DNA of 64,000 nt from Kutzneria kofuensis (GTDB lineage Bacteria > Actinomycetota > Actinomycetes > Mycobacteriales > Pseudonocardiaceae). Position 1 is the stretch's first letter, and every line of letters starts with the position of its first letter. Under the pieces are notes generated by a model that was not told the DNA's origin, did no database searches, and worked only from the letters and a program-made list of their open reading frames with translations. The position numbers and the translations under genes were made by a program. Below, in pieces: positions 1 through 8,724 of the stretch. Where the stretch lies: NCBI RefSeq assembly GCF_014203355.1, contig NZ_JACHIR010000001.1:62001-126000 (forward strand), in the 5' to 3' direction.

Positions 1-283
1 ACGAATTCGGCGACACGAGCGCGACGGCATCGCCCTCGGCGAAGCCGGTGACACCGTCGCCGAGGACGGCGATCCGGCCGGCGACCTCGTGCCCGAGCGT
101 GAACGGCACCCGCCAGCCGAGCCGCTCCCCCACCGAGGCCGGCATGTGCGGCAGGCTGACGTCGGTGTGGCACAACCCGCAGCCCGCCACCCGGACCAGC
201 ACCTGCCCCGGACCTGGTTGCGGCACCGGCACATCCACCACCTGCGGCGGCTTGCCCCACTCGGTGATCCGAAATGCGCGCAT
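1..283 (-). CDS. Zinc-dependent alcohol dehydrogenase, N-terminal part
   Basis: Reading from the ATG at 283 gives MRAFRITEWGKPPQVVDVPV and onward, the GroES-like domain of the medium-chain dehydrogenase family. The motif CGLCHTD carries the catalytic zinc cysteine and GHEVAG the zinc-binding histidine and glutamate, so this should be a zinc-dependent oxidoreductase acting on alcohols or aldehydes with NAD(P). About 94 residues are present; the cofactor-binding domain lies beyond the left edge of the window. The gene diverges from the SDR that begins at 400, with 116 bp between the starts. Substrate cannot be read from this part. Confidence 0.85.
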   Translation of the reverse strand, partial: MRAFRITEWGKPPQVVDVPVPQPGPGQVLVRVAGCGLCHTDVSLPHMPASVGERLGWRVPFTLGHEVAGRIAVLGDGVTGFAEGDAVALVSPNS

Positions 284-399
284 GTCGATCACGGTACCGG
301 GATTCGACCGCCGGCGATCTGCTCCAACACGGCCTTGGCGGCGGGCGCAGCGCCGGCAGCGATTTCACGGCTCGTGATCAGAACCGTAGCGTTGTGGTC

Positions 400-1110
400 A
401 TGACGAGGCGATTTCTCATCACCGGGGCCAGCCGGGGCATCGGCCGCGCGCTGGCGCAGCGCGTCGCGGACGCCGGCCACCGGCCGATCGGACTGGCCCG
501 GACCGCGCCGGCCGACTTCCCCGGCGAGTTCCACGAGGTCGACGTGCTCGACCGCGCCGCGACCGCCGACGCGCTGGGCAAGATCGGCGACGTCGACGGC
601 GTGGTCAACAACGTCGGCTTCGCCCGGATGGCCCCGCTCGGCGAGATCGACCTCGACGACCTGGCCTGGATGTACGACGGCAACGTCCGCGTCGCGGTGC
701 AGGTGACGCAGGCGGCGCTGCCGGCGATGAAGGCGGCCGGCTGGGGCCGCATCGTCAACGTCACCAGCCTCGTCACCCTCGGCACGCCCAACCGCAGCGC
801 CTACGCCGCCGCCAAGGGCGCGATGGACGCGCTGACCAAGGTCTGGGCGGGCGAGCTGGCCGGCGCCGGCATCACCGTCAACTCGGTGGCGCCGGGCCCG
901 ACCGAGACGGAGATGTTCCGCCGCAACACCCCCGTCGGCTCGCCACAGGAGGAGCGGTTCTTCGACAGCCTCCCGATCGGCCGCATCGGCCGGCCGGAGG
1001 AGGTGGCGGCGGCGATCTCCTTCCTGCTCTCGGAGGACGGCGCCTACACCACCGGCCAGATCATCCGCGTGGACGGCGGCGGCAGCATCGCCGCCTCGCA
1101 GCGCCGATAA
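400..1110 (+). CDS. SDR family oxidoreductase (FabG-like)
   Basis: A 236-residue classical short-chain dehydrogenase. TGASRGIG near residues 8-15 is the nucleotide-binding glycine motif, the NNVG stretch is the variant of NNAG, and S..YAAAKG supplies the Ser-Tyr-Lys catalytic residues. The C-terminal VDGGGSI segment is typical. The reading frame stays open upstream to 274, but homology begins at the ATG at 400, so that start was chosen. The family reduces ketones or oxidises secondary alcohols with NAD(P)(H); the substrate here is unknown. It faces the membrane sulfatase-fold gene convergently, only 8 bp apart, leaving no room for a separate terminator. Confidence 0.9.
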   Translation: MTRRFLITGASRGIGRALAQRVADAGHRPIGLARTAPADFPGEFHEVDVLDRAATADALGKIGDVDGVVNNVGFARMAPLGEIDLDDLAWMYDGNVRVAVQVTQAALPAMKAAGWGRIVNVTSLVTLGTPNRSAYAAAKGAMDALTKVWAGELAGAGITVNSVAPGPTETEMFRRNTPVGSPQEERFFDSLPIGRIGRPEEVAAAISFLLSEDGAYTTGQIIRVDGGGSIAASQRR

Positions 1111-1118
1111 GGCGCCGG

Positions 1119-2804
1119 CTACTTGGTCACCTGGTCCCCGAACGCGGCCAGGAACCTGTCCCGGAACGAGCTCATCGGCCACACCGGGGCGTGCGGGCTC
1201 GGCTTGAGCCCGTCGGTCCAGCCCCAGCCGGCGACCCGGTTCAGCACCGAGGGGTCCTTGGCCACGATGCTGATCGGCACGTCGTGGTCGGCGTCGGTGC
1301 CGCTGACCAGGGTCCCCGGCTGGTGGTCGCCGAGGAACACCATCACCGTGTTGTCGTCGCCGAAGTTCTGCAGGTACGAGATCAGCGTGTTCAGCGAGTA
1401 CTGGATGGACTCGCCGTAGGCCTGCTGCACCTTGGCCTGGTCCGGCCAGACGTCCTTGACCTGCTTGCCGTTCGCGGCCTGCGGGCCGAACATCGAGCCG
1501 TCGCCCATGGCGTTCCAGTCGACCAGCTGCGGCAGCGGCGCCCACGGGACGTGGCTGGAGACCAGGTCGATCTCGCCGAACGCCGGGCCGGGCTTGGCGA
1601 GCTCGTGCTGGCGGATGAAGTTCATCGTGTACTGGTCGGGCATGGTGGCGTAGGAGAAGACCGGGCCCTTGTAGCCGACGTTGCGCGAGTCGTAGACGCT
1701 GTCGTAGCCGTAGAACTGGGTCTCCGGCACCCAGTCGCGGGTGTTGGCCGGGTCGTCGGCGAAGGTGCGCCAGCCGGCGTCCTTGAACGCCCGGGCCAGC
1801 GTGAACCGGTTGCCGTTGACCAGGTTGTTGTAGCGGTACTGACTGTTGACGTCCACACCGGACTCCAGGGTGGAGTGCGCGAGCCAGCTGCCGCCGCCGA
1901 ACGTGGACGAGGTCAGGAATCCGGTCTTGGCGGCGAAACCGGCCTGCTGCAGCTTCTGCGTGCCGGCGTCGAGCACGGCGTCGATGCCGGGCGCGAAGCT
2001 GGAGTTCATCACCGCCGACCGGCCGTAGCTCTCCACGAACACCAGCAGCACGTTCTTGCCGCGCAGGCCGCTGAGCAGCTTGTCGTGCGCGGTGCCGACG
2101 TACGCGTCCGAGGACACCTGGTTCGCGAACTCCCGCTGGTCCTTGATGTCCGCGCTGACCTGTCGCAGGTCGTTGACGGCGAGCGCGGCCGCGTTGCTGG
2201 CGGCCAGGGGCTGGCCGGGGGCCAGCTGCGCGCCGGTCGGGGCCAGCACGAGCCAGACCACCGCGAGCACCGCGACGCCGCGAACCGTGCCGGTGCGGTG
2301 GTTGGCGACGAATCCGCCGAGGCGGGACACCGAGAGCGCGGTGAAGACGATCAGTCCGATCGCGACGACGATCACCAGGGCCGCGGCCGCCCAGCCGCCG
2401 AACTCGCCCACCTGACCCTGCACGAACTCCAGGCCGGGGCCGAGGAAACTCCAGTCGTACACCGGGTCGAAGGGGCGGTTCAGCGAGGCGTAGAAGCCCA
2501 TGTTGGTGAGCTTGAGGATGGTCAGCACGCCGAGCGCCGCGCCGGCCACGATCGCCACCGGCCTGCGCCACCGGTTCGGCAGCAGCAGGAGCACGACGAT
2601 GCCGACCAGGCCCTCGACCGGGATGCGCACGAAGGCGAGCGGCGTCAGCTTGCTCAGGTCGTCCGGCGCCACCAGCGCGAACAGGACCAGCAGGAACGCG
2701 AGGACGGTGGCCGTGACGGCCAGGACCCGGCGGACGGTCGACGGCGGGGTGCGGTCGTCGGAACCCTGTTCAGGCTGCCGGCGAAGGCGCGTGAGGAGCG
2801 ACAA
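1119..2804 (-). CDS. Membrane sulfatase-fold / LTA synthase-like protein
   Basis: A 561-residue protein with about four to five hydrophobic segments in the first 200 residues, then an extracellular alkaline-phosphatase-superfamily domain. Visible elements are KNVLLVFVESYGRS, the metal-binding start of the sulfatase fold; a Thr/Ser-rich nucleophile region (TGFLTSSTFGGGSW); and VFLGDHQPG, the distal Asp-His metal site. Family members transfer phosphoglycerol or phosphoethanolamine to envelope glycopolymers or hydrolyse such esters; which applies here is not known. The start is TTG at 2804 behind AAGGACC. It follows the von Willebrand gene on the same strand with 123 bp between them. Confidence 0.8.
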   Translation of the reverse strand: MSLLTRLRRQPEQGSDDRTPPSTVRRVLAVTATVLAFLLVLFALVAPDDLSKLTPLAFVRIPVEGLVGIVVLLLLPNRWRRPVAIVAGAALGVLTILKLTNMGFYASLNRPFDPVYDWSFLGPGLEFVQGQVGEFGGWAAAALVIVVAIGLIVFTALSVSRLGGFVANHRTGTVRGVAVLAVVWLVLAPTGAQLAPGQPLAASNAAALAVNDLRQVSADIKDQREFANQVSSDAYVGTAHDKLLSGLRGKNVLLVFVESYGRSAVMNSSFAPGIDAVLDAGTQKLQQAGFAAKTGFLTSSTFGGGSWLAHSTLESGVDVNSQYRYNNLVNGNRFTLARAFKDAGWRTFADDPANTRDWVPETQFYGYDSVYDSRNVGYKGPVFSYATMPDQYTMNFIRQHELAKPGPAFGEIDLVSSHVPWAPLPQLVDWNAMGDGSMFGPQAANGKQVKDVWPDQAKVQQAYGESIQYSLNTLISYLQNFGDDNTVMVFLGDHQPGTLVSGTDADHDVPISIVAKDPSVLNRVAGWGWTDGLKPSPHAPVWPMSSFRDRFLAAFGDQVTK

Positions 2805-2927
2805 GCCGAGGTCCTTCCGTGCGGTGGTGGCGATGGTGCCACTTCAGCACACGGCCCCCGGTCGGCTTCGGTTCAATAGATCTTTCGGGTGGGGGCGTTT
2901 GCGCCCGATGCCCGATATCCGCCGACG

Positions 2928-4586
2928 CTAGCAGTTCGACGTGGTGCACGGCCGGCGGCTCAAGGCGTCGAACAGCACGGCGCGGAAGTCGGCGCCGCTC
3001 AACGCCTGGTAGGCCTTGCCGCCGGTGGCCGCGGCCAACTGCTGCAACACGGTCATGTCGGCGTCCGGCCCGAGGCCGATGCCGATGATCTGGATCGGCC
3101 GGGTCGGATCGACCTCGGCCCGCAGCGCGGCGATCAGGGCGGTCAGGTCGATGCCGCCGGGCGTCTCGTTCTTGCCGTCGGTGATCAGCACCTCGGAGTT
3201 GACCTTGGTGGCGTCGTAGCCGTCCCGCAGCGCCCGGTAGGCCTGCAATGCCGTGTCGTACAAGGCGGTGTTGCCACCGACCCGGCCGGGCAGCGACGCC
3301 GCGGCCTGCTGCAGCAGCTGCCGCTGCGGGCCGCCGTTGGTCTTGCCGCCGAGCGGCCCGACCGGCACGAGTTCGCTCCACTGCTCGGAAAACGTCCACA
3401 GTCCGACCGACGTGGTGTCCGGCATCAGCGACATGCCGGCCAGCGCCCCGTCGCGGGCGACCTCGACGCGGGACTGGCCGTCGGGCATGGGTTCCGCCAT
3501 CGAGCCGGAAGTGTCGATCACCGCCAGGGTGCGGCCGTCCAGGTGGATCACGTCCCACGCCCGCAGCACCGTCGTCACCTGGTCGGAGGTCGGCGTCGGG
3601 AGCCGGTTCGGCGTGTCCATCCGGACGCCCTCCCGCATCGGCCACGCGGCGCGGCCGCCGGGTTCGCGGAATCCCGCGTCGCTCAACGACTTGGCGGTGT
3701 CGGCGGATCTCAGCCGGTGCTCGAACGCGGCCGCGGCGTCACTCGTGCCGGAAGGCTCTGCCGCCGTGGAAACCCGCACCACCGGGTAGTCGAACAGCAC
3801 CGAGCCCTCGGTCGGATACAGCGCGACCGCCGGCACGGACGAGCTGCCGTTGTGCGCGATCACCGACTGCTCGGTGGCGGTGAACAACGGCGCGGTCGCC
3901 GGGTTCTTCACCATCAGCTGGTAGCAGGTGGCGATGTTCGGCTGGGTCGAGTCGCGCAGCCGTAGCAACGTCGCGATCAGCTCCGGCGGCGGCGTCCCGT
4001 TCTGCGCCGGGGCCATTCCCTCGGCGAGGCCGAGCGTCGCGATGCCCTCGGTGTTGGTCAGCGGGTCGGCGATGTCCACCGGCACACCCGGATCCACCAG
4101 TCGCTTCCAGCTCACGCTCGACTGCGGCCAGCCCAGCTTCGCCACCGCGTCCATGCCGCCGACCACCACCAGCGGCGATGTCGCCAGCGAGCCGTGCGGG
4201 GCGACCTTCGGCGTCACGCCGGGGACCGCCGCGTTCTTCTGCGCCGCCGTCGACGCCCACAGCGTCGAGTCCGGGATCCACAGCGCCGGCGGGTCGATCG
4301 GCTTCGTCGGCAGCTCGGCCACGACGTCGGCCGCCTGCTCCGGGACGACCTCCACCTTCACGCACACGCCGTTGACCGCCGCCCGGTCCTTCTCGAACCC
4401 GTCGGCGGCCCGCTGCACCACCTGCTGCAACGCCGGCGTGACCGTCACCCGCAACGGCAGCTCCCCGCCGCAGGTATGAGCCGCGTTGGTCGCATTGGCC
4501 GTCACCACCGCGCCGACCGCCAGCACCGCGACGACCACCGGCAGCACAAAGCGCCCGCGCCGCGGTGCACGCCGATGCCGACGCAT
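2928..4586 (-). CDS. Membrane-anchored substrate-binding + VWA domain protein
   Basis: After a basic N-terminus and one hydrophobic segment (FVLPVVVAVLAVGAVVTA) there is an extracellular solute-binding-like domain of about 270 residues, then a von Willebrand factor A domain. The metal-ion-dependent adhesion site is visible as VIDTSGSM, with a later VLITDGKNE. Proteins of this build are common in actinomycetes and are thought to bind ligands or proteins outside the membrane; no reaction is known. I placed the start at the ATG at 4586, which has GGAGG about 12 nt upstream; the frame also allows a GTG at 4640 without a ribosome site. It lies 70 bp (or 16 bp) downstream of the LysR gene. Confidence 0.75.
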   Translation of the reverse strand: MRRHRRAPRRGRFVLPVVVAVLAVGAVVTANATNAAHTCGGELPLRVTVTPALQQVVQRAADGFEKDRAAVNGVCVKVEVVPEQAADVVAELPTKPIDPPALWIPDSTLWASTAAQKNAAVPGVTPKVAPHGSLATSPLVVVGGMDAVAKLGWPQSSVSWKRLVDPGVPVDIADPLTNTEGIATLGLAEGMAPAQNGTPPPELIATLLRLRDSTQPNIATCYQLMVKNPATAPLFTATEQSVIAHNGSSSVPAVALYPTEGSVLFDYPVVRVSTAAEPSGTSDAAAAFEHRLRSADTAKSLSDAGFREPGGRAAWPMREGVRMDTPNRLPTPTSDQVTTVLRAWDVIHLDGRTLAVIDTSGSMAEPMPDGQSRVEVARDGALAGMSLMPDTTSVGLWTFSEQWSELVPVGPLGGKTNGGPQRQLLQQAAASLPGRVGGNTALYDTALQAYRALRDGYDATKVNSEVLITDGKNETPGGIDLTALIAALRAEVDPTRPIQIIGIGLGPDADMTVLQQLAAATGGKAYQALSGADFRAVLFDALSRRPCTTSNC

Positions 4587-4656
4587 GGCCTCGAACCACC
4601 TCCGGAGGGGATTGTTGGCCCTGGACCGGCTGTCCGACACCGCCGGACGGCGTGTC

Positions 4657-5559
4657 TCAGTCCTGCCGAGTGGCCGCGCGCAGCGCCGCCAGCACCCGGG
4701 CCACCGGTTCCGACTGCCGGCCGGGCAGGTGCGCGACGATCAGCCGGCGGCGCTCCTGCGGGCCGCCTCGGACGCTGAGCACCCGAACGTTCGCCGGCAT
4801 CGCCGCCGTCATCGACGCCGGCACGGTGGTCAGGCCGCAGCCGGCGGCGACCAACTGGAGTTTGGTCAGCCAGTCCCGGGCGACGTGGACGATCTCCGGC
4901 CGTTCCGGCAGGCCCGGCCAGACCCCGAGCAGCGGCTCCTCCCCGGAGCTGCGGCTGGCGATCCAGCGCCGACCGGCCAGCTCGTCCACGTGCACGGAGT
5001 CGTTTTCGGCCAACGGATCCGTGGTCGGCACGGCGACGCACAGGTCCCGTTCCGTCAGCGTTTCCACATGCAGCGCCGGTTTGTCGGTGTCCGGGGCGCG
5101 GAACGGCGGGACGGCGGCGAGCACCGCCACGTCGATCGTGCCGGCCCGGATGGATCGGGTCAGCGCCGGCGTCGAGCCTTCCCGGCTGGTGACGGTGATT
5201 CCCGGGTGCGTGCGGCGCAGGATCGTCAGCGTGCGCGGCAGGACCACCGCGCCGGCGCTGGGGATCACTCCGAGCCGGACGTGCCCGGTTTCCATTGGCA
5301 GGCCACGAAGTTCGCGCTCCACGGCGTCCATCTCGTCCAGCACCGCCGCCGCGTGCCGGAGGATCACCCGGCCCGCTGTCGTCGGCACGGCCCCGTCCCG
5401 CCTGCGCTCGAACACCGCCGCCCCGGCCGTCTTCTCCACCGCCGCGATCTGCCGTGACACCGCGGACTGGGTGTAGCCCAGCGACTCCGCCGCCGCGCTG
5501 AACGTGCCGCGCTCGGCGACCTCCCGCACGACCCGCAGGCCGGTCAGCGTGAATTCCAT
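4657..5559 (-). CDS. LysR-family transcriptional regulator
   Basis: A 300-residue LysR regulator. The N-terminal winged helix reads FSAAAESLGYTQSAVSRQI, the usual LysR recognition helix, followed by a periplasmic-binding-like effector domain with GVIPSAGAVVLP at its start. The ATG at 5559 was preferred because the homology begins with MEFTLTGLRVV; an in-frame ATG at 5586 would add nine residues of poor match. It is divergent from the SDR at 5631 with 71 bp between the starts, the standard arrangement in which a LysR protein controls both itself and its neighbour. The effector is unknown. Confidence 0.9.
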   Translation of the reverse strand: MEFTLTGLRVVREVAERGTFSAAAESLGYTQSAVSRQIAAVEKTAGAAVFERRRDGAVPTTAGRVILRHAAAVLDEMDAVERELRGLPMETGHVRLGVIPSAGAVVLPRTLTILRRTHPGITVTSREGSTPALTRSIRAGTIDVAVLAAVPPFRAPDTDKPALHVETLTERDLCVAVPTTDPLAENDSVHVDELAGRRWIASRSSGEEPLLGVWPGLPERPEIVHVARDWLTKLQLVAAGCGLTTVPASMTAAMPANVRVLSVRGGPQERRRLIVAHLPGRQSEPVARVLAALRAATRQD

Positions 5560-5630
5560 GACGTTTACGCATACCATGCTTGCCATACTTTCGTTGGACT
5601 CATGGCCGTGACGCTCCTAGCGTTGCTGTC
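5560..5630. promoter_or_regulatory. Divergent LysR/SDR promoter region
   Basis: This 71-bp gap lies between the divergent starts. It contains two copies of CATAC (in GCATACCATG and GCCATACTT) on the LysR side, a plausible LysR contact region, but no clean T-N11-A palindrome was found. Its regulatory role is inferred from gene arrangement. Confidence 0.4.
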
Positions 5631-6446
5631 ATGACAGGTCAACGCATCGCCGTGGTGACCGGCGCCAACCAGGGCATCGGTCGCGCACTCGTCGAGGAAC
5701 TCGCCGCCCGCTGGACCGCCGACGATCTCGTGCTGCTCACCGGCCGCGACCCCGGCCGCGTCTCGGCCGCCGCCGCTGCCGTGTCCGGCGTGGCCCGCGT
5801 CGAGGGCCGCGTCCTCGACGTCACCGACACCGCCGCCATCGCCGACCTGGCCGCCTCCCTCGGCGCCGTCGACGTCGTGATCTCCAACGCCACCATGCGC
5901 ATCACCCCCGAACGCACCCAGGTCGAGCAGGCCGACGAGTTCATCGCCGTCGCCAACGGCGCCACCCACGCCGTGCTCAGGTCGTTCCCCCCGATCCTGC
6001 GTCCCGGCGGCCGCCTGATCATCGTCGCCAGCTCGCTCGGCACCCTCCGCAATCTCGACCCGACGCTGCACCCCCTGTTCGAGGGCGCTTCCCTGGACGA
6101 GGTCGAGGCCGTGGTGTCGAAGTGGCAGGCCGCCGTCCACGACGGCACGGCAGCGGCGCAGGGATGGCCCGAGTGGATCAACATCCCGTCCAAGGTCGCG
6201 CAGGTGGCCGCGATGAAGGCGGTGGCCCGGGAGCGCCGGGAGCAGGACCTGGCGGAGGATCGGTTGATCGCCGCGGTCTGCCCCGGGCTGGTCGACACCC
6301 CCACCTCGCGCCCGTGGTTCGACGACTTCAGCCGAGCCAAGACCCCGACCCGGGCGGCCCGGGATGTGCTCGACTTCGTGCTGGCCTCGCCGGTGGACCC
6401 GGCGAAGTACGGCGAGCTGGTCCGGGACGGCAAGGCCCTGCGGTAG
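5631..6446 (+). CDS. SDR family oxidoreductase (LysR-linked)
   Basis: A 271-residue short-chain dehydrogenase starting at ATG 5631 (MTGQRIAVVTGANQG). It has TGANQGIG for the dinucleotide, VVISNA in place of NNAG, and a serine in VASSLG. The catalytic region is unusual: the usual YxxxK is not obvious and a longer insert (residues about 145-205, containing WPEWINIPSKVAQVAAMKAV) occupies that place, with the K of PSK as a candidate. This resembles the eukaryotic carbonyl-reductase-like subfamily. The product is presumably controlled by the divergent LysR regulator. The stop abuts the stop of the convergent ATPase-TPR gene within TAGCTA. Confidence 0.8.
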   Translation: MTGQRIAVVTGANQGIGRALVEELAARWTADDLVLLTGRDPGRVSAAAAAVSGVARVEGRVLDVTDTAAIADLAASLGAVDVVISNATMRITPERTQVEQADEFIAVANGATHAVLRSFPPILRPGGRLIIVASSLGTLRNLDPTLHPLFEGASLDEVEAVVSKWQAAVHDGTAAAQGWPEWINIPSKVAQVAAMKAVARERREQDLAEDRLIAAVCPGLVDTPTSRPWFDDFSRAKTPTRAARDVLDFVLASPVDPAKYGELVRDGKALR

Positions 6447-8714
6447 CTACTCCAGAATCGCCAGCACAGGCTCGACCCCCTGGCCGGTGGTCTCGTGCAG
6501 CAGCTGGAATTCGCTGACGAGCAGCGAGGGCGGCGTGCCCTCGGCCAAGGCGGCGTGGATCTCGGCGATGGACTCCTCCTGGCGGCCGAGCGCCCACAGG
6601 CAGACCGCCCGATCCATCGGCGCTGCGCTGGTGGCGAGAGCGGCCAGGATCAGCGTGTGCGACCGGCTGATCAAGGCCAGCAGGAAAAACGCGTGGGACC
6701 GGTGGCCGTTGAGTTCGACCACACGCTCGAGATCGGCGGCGGCCCGGTCGGGCTCGTTCATCATGAGCAGGATGTCGGCTCGCCGCATCATGCCGTAGAT
6801 GTAGTCGCGGTCCAGTTCGATCGCTCGATCGACGTCGGCCAGCGCCTCCGGGAGTCGACCCATCCGCCGGAGGGTTTCGGCGCGGGCGCCGAAGGCCCAG
6901 GTGTACCTGGGTCGCAGTTCGATGGCCTTGTCGAGGTCCCCGAGGGACTCCTCGAGCCGACCAAGCGCCTGGAATGCGGCGCCTCGGCAGCCGTACGCCC
7001 AACCGTTCCCGGGGTCAACGGCCAGAAGACGATCGAGGTCCTCGATCGCTTCGGCGGCACGGCCCATGCGCCGCAGCGTCTCGCCGCGGTCGCCGACATA
7101 GCAGATGTTGTCGGGGTCCAGGTCGACCGCGGCCTGGAAGTCGGCAAGGGCCGGGTCGAAGTCACGGGCGGCACGGAGAAGGACGCCCCGCTCGGAATGG
7201 GCAAGCGCCCGCGCCTCGGCCGGCAGCGAGCGATCATCGACGAGGAGGCCGATCAACGCCATGTGGTCGGCCGCCTCGACCAGCTCGGTTCCACGCCGCA
7301 CGACGTCAGGGGCGTCGGTCTCGCGACCGGCCTGGACGATCATCCGGGCCCATTGCGGCGCAAGGGATCGGCGGACCGAGAAGGCCGTGATCAAGTCCTG
7401 TAGCGCCTCGGGCAGCGCGGCGGCTCGGTCGGCGCACAGCCTGTGGTAGGCACGTTCGAGGGCCGAGTCATGGTTGTGCTCGGCCAGGGCCAGGTGGCGG
7501 GACCGCCACTCCGCCGGCGAGCGGCGTTGCAGGACGCGAAGCATCTGCGACCGCACGACGTCGTGGTAGTGGAAGCCGTCGGCCTGCTCCGTGACGAAGG
7601 GCTGTTGCAGCAGCCAGGGCAGGTGATCCACCGAGCCTGCGGCCACCGCGAACACCTCGGCGGAGAACCGGCGGGGCAGAGCACCGAAGAGGGCCGCGGT
7701 GCGGCGCTGGGGATCGGGTTCCCACTTGAGGAACCGTTCCACCGCGCTGCCGCTGGGGTCGCCGACTTCCGCGACGTCCGTGGGCTGGGACTCGGCCAGC
7801 ATCGCGACCAGAACCGGGAGACGGCCGGAGAGCCCGAGGATCACGTCGACCACCCGGTCGTCGGTTACGCCACGGGAAGCCAGGAACCGGCCGGCCTCCG
7901 CCTCGGTGAAGACCTCCAGCGGGAGGTCGGTGCGGACGCTGAGGTAGTCGCCCCAGAGGTTGAGGTCCAGCGGCCGTTGGCCGGCCACGACGAAGACGAT
8001 CTCGGGCGGGAGCGGGCCGTACTTGCCGGCCAACAGGTCCCGGAGCCACTGGTCGAGGAAGGGCGAGGTCCGCTCGTAGGTGTCGAAGAACAGGGCCAGC
8101 GGCTTGTCCACCGCGCCGAGGTCGCGGACCAGGGCCGGGGTGAGGACCTCGGACGGGGACAGGAGCAGCTGCACATCGTCGTGGCTGCGGAGCTTGCGGG
8201 ACAGGAACACCCGGAGCTTGTCGACGTCCTCGGCCGCCGACCTGGCGTCGATGGCCTTGGTGAAGGCCCCGACAACGGGGACCTCGCCGGCGGCGGCCAA
8301 GCCGGCGCGAACCGTGGAGCGGGTCAGCAGCGACGACAGGCCCTCGGGAGCGGTGGGATCCGAGTCGAGGTCCTGGCGGTGCTGGCGGTAGGCGGCGAGC
8401 CGCTTGGCGAACTCCTTGCACGGCCCCAATCCGGCGGCCAACGCCTCCAGCGCGGACGGCAGGTCGTAGGCGGACTCGTCCACATGTCCGGTGGCGAAGC
8501 CATGATCCGTGGCCACGCGGCGGAACTGCCGTACCAGGTAGGACTTTCCGATGCCGGCGGCGCCGTGCACGCTGAACAGGAAGCGCCGGCGAGGGTCGAC
8601 CACGGGCAGCCGGAGGTTCTCCTCGAACAGGGCCAGCTGCCGCTCGCGGCCGACGAACTCGCCGGCCTGCCGCCGGCGGATCAGATCCTGCAGGGTCAAC
8701 GGGCGCTCGGGCAC
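6447..8714 (-). CDS. ATP-binding protein with TPR domain
   Basis: A 755-residue cytoplasmic protein. Residues about 20-60 start an AAA/STAND-type nucleotide-binding domain (FVGRERQL, then Walker A GAAGIGKS at 51-58); Walker B is LALFFDTYE around residue 210. A winged-helix-like middle section follows, then at least five tetratricopeptide units between about 490 and 690 (AIEDLDRLLAVDPGNGWAYG and similar). The layout matches signalling ATPases of actinomycetes that switch on nucleotide binding. No effector domain is seen at either end. The start is GTG 8714; the LCP gene on the same strand ends 10 bp upstream, so the two are probably co-transcribed. Confidence 0.8.
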   Translation of the reverse strand: MPERPLTLQDLIRRRQAGEFVGRERQLALFEENLRLPVVDPRRRFLFSVHGAAGIGKSYLVRQFRRVATDHGFATGHVDESAYDLPSALEALAAGLGPCKEFAKRLAAYRQHRQDLDSDPTAPEGLSSLLTRSTVRAGLAAAGEVPVVGAFTKAIDARSAAEDVDKLRVFLSRKLRSHDDVQLLLSPSEVLTPALVRDLGAVDKPLALFFDTYERTSPFLDQWLRDLLAGKYGPLPPEIVFVVAGQRPLDLNLWGDYLSVRTDLPLEVFTEAEAGRFLASRGVTDDRVVDVILGLSGRLPVLVAMLAESQPTDVAEVGDPSGSAVERFLKWEPDPQRRTAALFGALPRRFSAEVFAVAAGSVDHLPWLLQQPFVTEQADGFHYHDVVRSQMLRVLQRRSPAEWRSRHLALAEHNHDSALERAYHRLCADRAAALPEALQDLITAFSVRRSLAPQWARMIVQAGRETDAPDVVRRGTELVEAADHMALIGLLVDDRSLPAEARALAHSERGVLLRAARDFDPALADFQAAVDLDPDNICYVGDRGETLRRMGRAAEAIEDLDRLLAVDPGNGWAYGCRGAAFQALGRLEESLGDLDKAIELRPRYTWAFGARAETLRRMGRLPEALADVDRAIELDRDYIYGMMRRADILLMMNEPDRAAADLERVVELNGHRSHAFFLLALISRSHTLILAALATSAAPMDRAVCLWALGRQEESIAEIHAALAEGTPPSLLVSEFQLLHETTGQGVEPVLAILE

Positions 8715-8724
8715 CCGGCACAGC

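Noticed and set aside
289-402. A 37-codon minus-strand tail (ending AKAVLEQIAGGRIPVP) just before the alcohol dehydrogenase start.
   Set aside because: It looks protein-like but has no start codon in frame before the SDR gene; it may be a remnant, too short to support.
289-2571. A 760-codon open frame on the minus strand overlapping the SDR and sulfatase-fold genes.
   Set aside because: It is the frame-shifted shadow of a real GC-rich gene, with arginine/alanine-rich, low-complexity translation and no homology.
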